64,000 nucleotides of DNA from Novipirellula sp052161655 (lineage in GTDB: Bacteria > Planctomycetota > Planctomycetia > Pirellulales > Pirellulaceae). Positions within the stretch are counted from its first letter, which is position 1. Each line of letters begins with the position of its first letter. Positions 53,048 through 60,272 of this stretch are shown piece by piece. The position numbers and the translations under genes are program-made. The notes under the pieces are model-generated. The model searched no databases. It was not told where the DNA came from and saw only the letters and a list, made by a program, of their open reading frames with translations. The stretch lies in assembly GCF_052161655.1 (NCBI RefSeq), contig NZ_CP197418.1, positions 7,998,001-8,062,000 of the forward strand. Reading direction: 5' to 3'.

Positions 53048-53160
53048 AATTGGTCTCGGTTTCCTACGAAGGGTTTTAGGGATATTTGTGTATTGTTCTG
53101 CAACTTCACCTAGGCGACCCAAAATAAAGTAACGACCAGAGGTGCCTCGCTAGTCGCTAA

Positions 53161-55062
53161 TTATTCGCCGGTCCTAACCGGCATCGTGAATTCCGATGAT
53201 GTGTCTTTCGCGTAAATGCCAACGTGCGTGATACTCTCGAGTGACTTGGGCAGCGGTTGCTCGATGCGAGTCTTGCCAACCACCAAAGTCGCTTTGCCCT
53301 GTTCCAGGTCGAGTGTCACGGTCACATCAAACGTTTCCGACGGGTTGATCGAAGTCTTGATTCCAGCACCGCTTGCCACATTCGCCCAGCTACCTTCAAA
53401 GATGCCGTGGCGATTCATCCCGATCATCGTCCCCGCTTTGAACAATTGATCGTTCTCGGTGGCCGAACCAAAACAGAAGCAGGCATTCTTGGTCTTTGAG
53501 CCTGCGGAGGATCGGTACTGGAGCCGAAATGTCGCAGATTCCTGGACCGGCCGGTCCAGTTCTTTTAGTGCTAACGCTTCACCGGGGCTCGCATCGAGCC
53601 GATAGCCAAAATCAGTCTTGGAAACCGTGCCGCCGCGAACGAGGTCCCAGTCACCGGTCTCATCTTTGCCTTCGCTCAGTTTTCCACTTCGGCGTTTCTT
53701 TTGCTTTTTTGGGTTTTCCGCTTCGTTTTCCCACCACTCGCTGGGGCCTTCCTCTTCGACGTCGTTCCAGACTTCCAGGAACTTTGTTTTCATCTCCGAA
53801 AGTTTCTCAGGCATTTCGCTGGCGAGATCGTGCTCTTCCTTCCAATCCGTCTCGATCTCGTAAAGCTGGAACTTCGTCAAGTCTTTGTTAACAACGAGTT
53901 TCCAGTTATCAATTCGCATCGCGGCGTGGCTATTCTCTGGTGCAATGTGGGTCCGCCAGAACATCGGCACCGGACGCTCGAGCTTGCGACCGGATAACGC
54001 GGGCAGCATACTGACACCGTCGATCGTGCGATCGCTGGGAAGTGGAATATCAAGCACGTCTAAGACGGTTGAAAAGATATCCGAACCGATGATTGGGATG
54101 TTGCTTTCGGTACCCGCCGCCACGTGCCCTGGCCAACGAACAATCGCCGGAACACGAATCCCACCTTCATGATCATCTCGCTTGCGACCTCGCAAACCCC
54201 CGGTCGACCCTCGCGTGCGACCACTGGTCCCCCTTCCTTCGGGACCGTTGTCGCTGGTGAAGATAACGAACGTATTGTCTCGCAGTCCTTGCTTGTCGAG
54301 CGCTCGCATTAGCTTTCCGAATGCGTGATCCAACTGTGTGACGTTCCCATGATGCTGTCGCAGATCGGGGTCATCGAGATCACTGTACAACTCCATGAAT
54401 TTCGGATCTGACTCGATCGGTAAGTGCGGCTCGTGAGTCCAAACGGTCATGAAGAACGGCTTCGTCGAATCACGTTCTTTGGACATCCATACAATCGCTT
54501 CGTCGGCAACCAGTGGTGCCGAGAAGCCTTCCAACGGCCCCACTTCATTACCATTGCGAACAAAGTTTTCCGGATTCTTATGCGACGGGGACGCATTGTT
54601 CTGCGTCGCAAACCACCAGTCGTATCCATGATCATTCGGCTGAGGCTGCTTGGGGCTATTGAAGTAGCCGTTCAAATGCCACTTGCCACTGTGCATCGTC
54701 TGGTAACCCAAAGGCTTGACCAATTCCGGAATTGTGATTTCGCTTGCTCGCAAATGAGTCTCCTGACCCGCGGGCACCCAACGCCAAACTCCATTTCGAT
54801 AGGGGGTTCGTCCAGTCAGGATTGACGAACGACTGGGCGAGCAAACACCGCAAGCCGAATACGCCTGAGTGAAACGAACGCCTTCACTGGCAAACCGATC
54901 CAAGTTAGGTGTCTGAATCTTGGGATGTCCGTAACAAGCCAAGTCGCCCCACCCCAGATCATCGGCGAGAAAGACCACAAAGTTGGGACGGTCGGGTTGG
55001 GCGTCGTTCGCAATTGCAAGAATGGGACAGCAAAGAAACAGCAGGACGAAGACTCGCAACAT
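53161..55062 (-). CDS. Secreted S1-family sulfatase (C74-S-P-S-R) with C-terminal jelly-roll-like domain
   Basis: 633 residues, signal peptide MLRVFVLLFLCCPILAIAND. PNFVVFLADDLGWGDLACYG is the first metal site, C74-S-P-S-R78 the formylglycine motif, HSGKWHLNGY the Lys/His block and FTSDNGPEGRG the second metal motif. The sulfatase domain ends near residue 455; a lysine-rich linker (NPKKQKKRRSGK) leads to a domain of about 165 residues (DWDLVRGGTVSKTDFGYRLD, GIFEGSWANVASGAGIKTS) that looks like a laminin-G/DUF1080-type beta-sandwich, probably glycan-binding. The catalytic part is a close paralogue of the sulfatase at 43319-44680, which lacks this module. So one subfamily is present as a single-domain and a two-domain enzyme. 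Confidence 0.92.
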   Translation of the reverse strand: MLRVFVLLFLCCPILAIANDAQPDRPNFVVFLADDLGWGDLACYGHPKIQTPNLDRFASEGVRFTQAYSACGVCSPSRSSILTGRTPYRNGVWRWVPAGQETHLRASEITIPELVKPLGYQTMHSGKWHLNGYFNSPKQPQPNDHGYDWWFATQNNASPSHKNPENFVRNGNEVGPLEGFSAPLVADEAIVWMSKERDSTKPFFMTVWTHEPHLPIESDPKFMELYSDLDDPDLRQHHGNVTQLDHAFGKLMRALDKQGLRDNTFVIFTSDNGPEGRGTSGRTRGSTGGLRGRKRDDHEGGIRVPAIVRWPGHVAAGTESNIPIIGSDIFSTVLDVLDIPLPSDRTIDGVSMLPALSGRKLERPVPMFWRTHIAPENSHAAMRIDNWKLVVNKDLTKFQLYEIETDWKEEHDLASEMPEKLSEMKTKFLEVWNDVEEEGPSEWWENEAENPKKQKKRRSGKLSEGKDETGDWDLVRGGTVSKTDFGYRLDASPGEALALKELDRPVQESATFRLQYRSSAGSKTKNACFCFGSATENDQLFKAGTMIGMNRHGIFEGSWANVASGAGIKTSINPSETFDVTVTLDLEQGKATLVVGKTRIEQPLPKSLESITHVGIYAKDTSSEFTMPVRTGE

Positions 55063-55160
55063 GAGGTGTTACCTTTTCGGTGGAAAAGTAGAAGCTGGTG
55101 GATCGAGTGGCACGAAAACACTTCGTGCGTGCAAATGCGTCAAGGCAACCCTCAATCGAC

Positions 55161-56558
55161 TTATTTGCGTTCACTTGAAAACACGTCGCCGCTCGGCGTG
55201 TCTGGAAGCGTCGCCCGCCAACGTGTTATCGACGCGAGCAATTGCTTCACCACCTCCGGCTTTGTGCTCGCGAGGTTTTCCTTTTCGTAGGGATCGGCAA
55301 CGATGTCGTACAGCTCCGAATAGCTTTGGTCTTGGTTGGTTAGCAGCTTCCAATTGCGGTCGACGGTCGCAAACGAAACCCAGTGGTACGAATTCCCGCC
55401 CGTCGGCTTGCCATGTCCCGCCATTTTCCAGAACAGCGGTTTTTCGCGTTCCGACGAGGTCTTGCCCATCCACGTTGCCAATTGGCTGACGCCATCAGGT
55501 TGATAATCGTTTGGCAACGGCGCACCGGCGATTTCGCAAAACGTGGGCAGTAGATCGACAGCGGAAATAAGAGAAGAGTCATCAGTAGCGCCCCGGGCAA
55601 CTTTACCGGGCCAGCGTGCGATGAAAGGCACATTGACACCCCCTTCATACAAGGACGCCTTATAACCTTTCCGTCCTGCAGTGATGCCCTTTGATGCAGC
55701 GACATCCCATCCGGCCCCCGTGGCAGTGTCATACATCAAAGTCGGTTCCGACGCACCCTTGGATCTTGCCGGACCATTGTCGCTACTGAAAATCACCAGC
55801 GTATCATCGGCGAGATCAAGTCGATCCATTGCATCGAGCACTTCTCCGATTCGGTCATCGGCATGCGACAGAACGGATGCATAAATTGCATCCGGCGCAC
55901 TTTCTATATCGCGAAAACGCCACTCGTATTTCGGCACGGTATGAAACGGTGTGTGTGGTTCATGCACCCACAGGTTGACGAAAAAGGGCTTTCCTTCTCG
56001 CTTGCTCTTCTCAATAAATGCGATCGTGTGCTCCGCATCCTCATGGACAGGCATTTGCTCGCCCGCGCAATTGAATGCACCGTATTCGTCGTAACCATAC
56101 GCGCTCGGCAGAGGCGAATCAGGGATCATGTTATTGGACAGATGCCACTTTCCATAATGCGCCGTTGCGTAGCCAGCTTGCTGGAGCAATCGAGGCAGAG
56201 TCACCGACTGTGGATCAAGCCAGTCGGGCATATTTCGTTTTGCATTACTAGGTACCCATGCGAAGTGCCCATCAATGTTGTATCGAGCTGGGAAATGCCC
56301 AGTCATCACCGCAGTGCGACTTGGCGAACAAACGCCGCTGGCGACGGTGAACCGGGTAAAGTCGGTTCCTTCTTTCGCAAGCCGATCAATGTTCGGCGTC
56401 TTCACATACGGATGCCCGTGGCAACTGAGATCTCCCCATCCCCAATCATCCGCGAAGATAAACAGAATGTTGGGCCGAGCATCGTCAGCCGCATACGCAG
56501 GCGTGATATAGCTCACACAAAGTAAGACCAAGACAAAAAGCGGTGTAACGGTTTTCAT
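55161..56558 (-). CDS. Secreted S1-family sulfatase (C77-S-P-S-R)
   Basis: 465 residues, signal peptide VTPLFVLVLLCVSYITPAYA. PNILFIFADDWGWGDLSCHG is the first metal site, C77-S-P-S-R81 in ASGVCSPSRTAVMTGHFP the formylglycine motif, HYGKWHLSNN the Lys/His block and FSSDNGPARS the second metal motif. NMPDWLDPQSVTLPRLLQQA is shared with the sulfatase at 3700-5100, so the two are subfamily partners at opposite ends of the locus. A direct repeat matching that in front of the sulfatase at 39627-41513 lies 232-261 bases upstream, so the two may be co-regulated. It is followed by the two-domain sulfatase after 98 bases. Confidence 0.93.
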   Translation of the reverse strand: MKTVTPLFVLVLLCVSYITPAYAADDARPNILFIFADDWGWGDLSCHGHPYVKTPNIDRLAKEGTDFTRFTVASGVCSPSRTAVMTGHFPARYNIDGHFAWVPSNAKRNMPDWLDPQSVTLPRLLQQAGYATAHYGKWHLSNNMIPDSPLPSAYGYDEYGAFNCAGEQMPVHEDAEHTIAFIEKSKREGKPFFVNLWVHEPHTPFHTVPKYEWRFRDIESAPDAIYASVLSHADDRIGEVLDAMDRLDLADDTLVIFSSDNGPARSKGASEPTLMYDTATGAGWDVAASKGITAGRKGYKASLYEGGVNVPFIARWPGKVARGATDDSSLISAVDLLPTFCEIAGAPLPNDYQPDGVSQLATWMGKTSSEREKPLFWKMAGHGKPTGGNSYHWVSFATVDRNWKLLTNQDQSYSELYDIVADPYEKENLASTKPEVVKQLLASITRWRATLPDTPSGDVFSSERK

Positions 56559-56874
56559 GGATGAAGGGTCTCAATGGGGTCATGATGCCCGACGGACGAT
56601 TACAGTTCCCGTCGATCCGTACGACATCGATTCGTTTTAGGAATGCTTAACAACCTTGCAACCCAAATGGTCCAGTCACTGGCATCGGGTAGCGGGCCAA
56701 ACAAACTGCGAACTGCGAAGCTGCCAACGTCGCAGATCATGCCAAAGCCTACCACACTATGGTTAGAATTTCCGCCATGCGGAGAACGATTTGCGACACA
56801 GCGATAACAATTTGCGTCACAGTCGATTAATTCTCTGGGTATGAAAAAGCACTTCCCCAGGCCGTAGGCCAAAG
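56559..56874. other. 316-base upstream region of the sulfatase, no gene seen
   Basis: No protein-like frame. It contains the operator candidate at 56790-56819 and, near 56845-56884, GGCCGTAGGCCAAAGCTACGG-like sequence that may be a dispersed repeat edge overlapping the end of the next gene. Confidence 0.55.
56790..56819 (-). promoter_or_regulatory. Candidate AraC/XylR-type operator, second copy
   Basis: TTTGCGACA at 56790-56798 and TTTGCGTCA at 56811-56819, again 21 bases start to start. The spacer CAGCGATAACAA matches the spacer at 41737-41748 at eight of twelve positions. Orientation and distance to the sulfatase start (about 232 bases) are similar to those at the other site (about 215). 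Confidence 0.55.
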
Positions 56875-58419
56875 CTACGGACGGTTGCTCCATTGCTTCG
56901 TCAGTTCGGCGATCAAGTCAGTATTCGCGGGATCGGCGGCGATGTTCGTGTTCTCTTGCGGATCCATTTGGTGATCGTACAGCTCGATCGCGGTGACCTT
57001 GCTGTGATCATCTCGGTCGACCCAACGAGTAAAACGGTAGCGATCGGTTCGCATCGAATAACCCATTAGCCTCTTGCGATTAACTGTCCGAGGATACTGC
57101 GAAAACGCAGCCGACTTGACCGTTTGTCGGGGATCATCGAGGACGGGTCGCAAAGTGGTACCTTCCAGGTGATCTGGCAAACCGATACCCGCGAGATCAG
57201 CCACGGTTGGATAAATGTCCACGAACTCGACCAAAGCGTCCGTTTTCGTGTTCGCTTGCTTCATGCCAGGGACGGAAACAATGAGTGGTGCACGCGCGTC
57301 ATTTTCGACGTTGCTGTGCTTGCACCAACGATCATGCTCGCCCAACTTCCAACCATGATCGCCCCACAGAACCACGATGGTGTTCTCGGTCAGCTCGAGT
57401 CGATCGAGTTCATCGAGCACGCGGCCGAGCTGCGCATCCATGTAACTAACGGCCGCATAGTAGCCATGCTTCAGTTGTTGAGCGTAATCATCGGGCAAAT
57501 GGGCTGTGTCAGGCACGTCACTGTAGTTCCACATCTCATTCTGTGGCACCAACGCGAAATCAGGAGCCCCGCTCGGCAGGAACCGATTTGGCGCCGGAGG
57601 AATCTTTGCAGGATCGTAAAGGTCCCAGTAGTGCTTCGGTACGCTGAACGGCAGGTGCGGCTTGTGAAAACCGAGGGCGAGAAAAAATGGCTTGTCGCCC
57701 GCTTTGAAATCCTGAAGCGCCGCGATAGCCTCGTCAGCGAGTTTGCCCTCACCGCCGCCGTTGGGCGGGTCATCCGTCATGCGAAACGCGGGACCACGAT
57801 TGGTTTTGGTTCGCTTTATTGGCGTGGAAACAAGCATCACTGCGTTACGGGTACGGGACGCCGCGATGTCGTTTTCGCTGCCCGGGATCGTCCACGACTG
57901 CGGATCTTTCAAGTCCCCATGATAGATTTTGCCACTTCCCTTTGTCACGTAACCATGTTGTTTGAACAACTGAGGCAGTGTGACCACGTCGGGCAGGGCT
58001 TTACGAAAATGGGTCGACAAGTCCCACACCTTGGACGTGTCAGGTCGTGTGCCCGTCATGACACTCGAACGCGAGGGCGAGCAAACTGCTTGCTGGCAGT
58101 ACGCACGATTGAACACCATACCTCGGCTAGCCAATCGATCGATGTTTGGACTCTTGATGACCGAGTTGCCGTAGCATCCCAATTCGGGACGCAAGTCGTC
58201 AGCGACCACGAACAAGACGTTCATCGGAGAACGATCGTCGGCGTATGACGCTGACGACAGGGCAACCACCGCAACACTGAAGGCCAAGACCGTCAGGAAA
58301 TGCTGAACTCGGGTAGCTGTCGTCGTCAAACGGCGAATATCCACGCGCTGGCGAGCGTCGCTACGACAGGTAACATCAATTTGTTTCTGAGCAGCTTCCA
58401 TTAGTATGGATGTCGTCAT
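56875..58419 (-). CDS. Secreted S1-family sulfatase, iduronate-2-sulfatase-like (C113-S-P-S-R)
   Basis: The ATG at 58419 overlaps the upstream GH29 stop (TAATG), giving 514 residues. The signal core (FLTVLAFSVAVVALSSASYA) lies only at 41-60, so the leader is unusually long. A dispersed hairpin repeat (58340-58368) encodes residues SDARQRVD of that leader. A later non-ATG start is possible. MNVLFVVADDLRPELGCYGN is the first metal site, C113-S-P-S-R117 the formylglycine motif, GSGKIYHGD replaces GKWHLG, and LWGDHGWKLGEHDRWCKHSN is the second block. The KIYH and GDHGWxLGEH motifs mark the iduronate-2-sulfatase-like S1 branch. Coupling to a GH29 gene suggests removal of a sulfate that blocks the fucosidase. 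Confidence 0.9.
   Translation of the reverse strand: MTTSILMEAAQKQIDVTCRSDARQRVDIRRLTTTATRVQHFLTVLAFSVAVVALSSASYADDRSPMNVLFVVADDLRPELGCYGNSVIKSPNIDRLASRGMVFNRAYCQQAVCSPSRSSVMTGTRPDTSKVWDLSTHFRKALPDVVTLPQLFKQHGYVTKGSGKIYHGDLKDPQSWTIPGSENDIAASRTRNAVMLVSTPIKRTKTNRGPAFRMTDDPPNGGGEGKLADEAIAALQDFKAGDKPFFLALGFHKPHLPFSVPKHYWDLYDPAKIPPAPNRFLPSGAPDFALVPQNEMWNYSDVPDTAHLPDDYAQQLKHGYYAAVSYMDAQLGRVLDELDRLELTENTIVVLWGDHGWKLGEHDRWCKHSNVENDARAPLIVSVPGMKQANTKTDALVEFVDIYPTVADLAGIGLPDHLEGTTLRPVLDDPRQTVKSAAFSQYPRTVNRKRLMGYSMRTDRYRFTRWVDRDDHSKVTAIELYDHQMDPQENTNIAADPANTDLIAELTKQWSNRP
58340..58368. repeat. Dispersed hairpin repeat copy inside a coding leader
   Basis: 27 of 29 bases match the reverse complement of 34259-34287. 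The core is CGCTGGCGAGCG followed by TCGCTACGACA. It lies inside the leader of the sulfatase at 56875-58419, before its hydrophobic signal core. Confidence 0.8.
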
Positions 58420-60194
58420 TACTTTGACTCCGAACGTTGTAGTTTCACTTCGCGCAGGTTCATCGGTTCCCATTGGCCTGCGACGGGTTTGACTTGGATG
58501 CTGGTCACGCCCGCCTTGTCGAATCGAATCGTCCCCAACGAATTCTGTTTGTACTTGCCATAGCCACCCGTTGACGCCACTTCGGCATCGACTTGGTTGC
58601 CAGCCGGACCGACTCGAAAATGCGTTTGAGGTTTTTCCACTGACACTGTGGCAAAAACTTCATAGTTCCCTGGTTGGTCGATGTTGATGTCCCATTCCAA
58701 CCAAGCTTTGTCATCAATCCAGTATCCGATGTGGGGAACATCGTCGTGAAATCGCACCTCGGCATCTTTGCTGCCTTCGTTGTTGTGAATGAACGCTTTA
58801 TCGGCGGTCAGCACCAACGAACCCTCATTACTTGGCGTCGGCAAAACTGCGCGAACTTGCAGTTTTCCTGGGACCTTCAACTTGATCACGGTGGCGTTTT
58901 CGTCGGCAGCGCCGGAAGGCAACGAAATCATCACGCCGTTCTCGGTCTTGTGCGTTTCAAGCACCGTGCCGTTGGCAAGCAAAGTGGCTTGTTGAACGTC
59001 GCCCTCCAATCCTGGTACCAACAGTTTCCCATCGGTAGGCCAATCGAACACGTGTAAATAGAGCGTCGTGCCATCCTCCGTTGACTTCGCCGTGCAACGT
59101 CCCCAGTCGAGTTTGCCCAGTGGACTAGCGCTGGTTCCGTAGATTGACTCACCATTAACGTCCATCCATTGTCCAACCGCCTTCAGCCGCTGGACCGCCT
59201 GTGGCAGTAACGTGCCGTCGCCCGTGGGGCTGACATTGAGAAGGTAGTTGCCGCCCTTGCTAGCGATATCGATCAAATTACGAATCAACGTGGTCGTGGA
59301 TTTAAAATCGTCATCGCCCTTCTTGTAACCCCAACTGCCGCTGATCGGCATACAGACTTCCCAATCTTTTCCCACAGGCGCCTGCGCAGGGATGTTTCGT
59401 TCGAAGGTTTTGTAGTCACCTTGGAATTCTTCGCCCAAACGATCGTTTGTGATCACGTTGGGTTGCAGTTTCGTGAGCGAGTGCAAGCTATTGAACGCTT
59501 CTTTGCTCATCGCCCGCGGCGTATCCCACCAAAAGATTCCGATCGGACCGTACTCGGTCAGCAACTGCTTGACCTCAGGAGCCGCCTTTTGGAACACGTA
59601 CTCATCGCTGCTGACACGCTTGATCGATTTGTCCCAATTATTGCCGAAACCGCCGGGATGATGCCAATCTTGTGCCTGCGAATAATAGAAGCCGAACTTG
59701 ATACCTTGTTTCGCGCACGCATCCGCGAGCTCTTTCATGATGTCACGTTTGAAGGGCGACTTGTCGACGACGTTGTACTGGGTCGCTTTGGAATCGAACA
59801 TTGCGAACCCATCGTGATGCTTGGCCGTGATCACGATGTACTTCATCCCCGCTTGTTTTGCCAGTCCCACAAATTCGTCGGCATTGAATTGGGTCGGATT
59901 GAACTGTTCCGCGTACTTTTCATATTCGGCAATCGGTATCTTGCCCCGAGCCATCATCCACTCGGCGCTGTTGGGCAATTTCTGGCCGTTGTATTCACCA
60001 CCGACGACCGAGTAGACGCCCCAGTGAACGAACATGCCAAATTTGCCCTCACGCCACCAAGCCATGCGCGCGTCACGATTCTGGATGGCGTCAGCGCTCT
60101 CCTCCTGCGCGTGCTTCTCCTGTGCTGCGACAGATCCGGAGAGCATTAGGAATGACGTGAGGATCAGTAAACAGTGTTTGCGATACTTGAACAT
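58419..60194 (-). CDS. Secreted GH29 alpha-L-fucosidase
   Basis: 591 residues, signal peptide KHCLLILTSFLMLSGSVAAQ. WWREGKFGMFVHWGVYSVVG is the opening GH29 block, KYIVITAKHHDGFAMFDSK contains the substrate-binding His pair 126-127, and IGIFWWDTP places nucleophile D224 as in retaining GH29 enzymes. GGNYLLNVSPTGDGTLLPQA closes the barrel. Residues from about 460 form a beta-rich module (FHDDVPHIGYWIDDKAWLEW) that may bind carbohydrate. The acid/base is not fixed in GH29 and cannot be picked by eye. Its stop codon overlaps the start of the iduronate-2-sulfatase-like gene, so the two are co-translated. It should remove terminal alpha-L-fucose from oligosaccharides outside the cytoplasm. Confidence 0.94.
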   Translation of the reverse strand: MFKYRKHCLLILTSFLMLSGSVAAQEKHAQEESADAIQNRDARMAWWREGKFGMFVHWGVYSVVGGEYNGQKLPNSAEWMMARGKIPIAEYEKYAEQFNPTQFNADEFVGLAKQAGMKYIVITAKHHDGFAMFDSKATQYNVVDKSPFKRDIMKELADACAKQGIKFGFYYSQAQDWHHPGGFGNNWDKSIKRVSSDEYVFQKAAPEVKQLLTEYGPIGIFWWDTPRAMSKEAFNSLHSLTKLQPNVITNDRLGEEFQGDYKTFERNIPAQAPVGKDWEVCMPISGSWGYKKGDDDFKSTTTLIRNLIDIASKGGNYLLNVSPTGDGTLLPQAVQRLKAVGQWMDVNGESIYGTSASPLGKLDWGRCTAKSTEDGTTLYLHVFDWPTDGKLLVPGLEGDVQQATLLANGTVLETHKTENGVMISLPSGAADENATVIKLKVPGKLQVRAVLPTPSNEGSLVLTADKAFIHNNEGSKDAEVRFHDDVPHIGYWIDDKAWLEWDINIDQPGNYEVFATVSVEKPQTHFRVGPAGNQVDAEVASTGGYGKYKQNSLGTIRFDKAGVTSIQVKPVAGQWEPMNLREVKLQRSESK

Positions 60195-60272
60195 GATGAC
60201 TTCATTTGTGTAGACAAGGGAATGGTTGGAAGTTACTACGTGTTGACCAACGTCGTAACGAGTGTGATTCGA

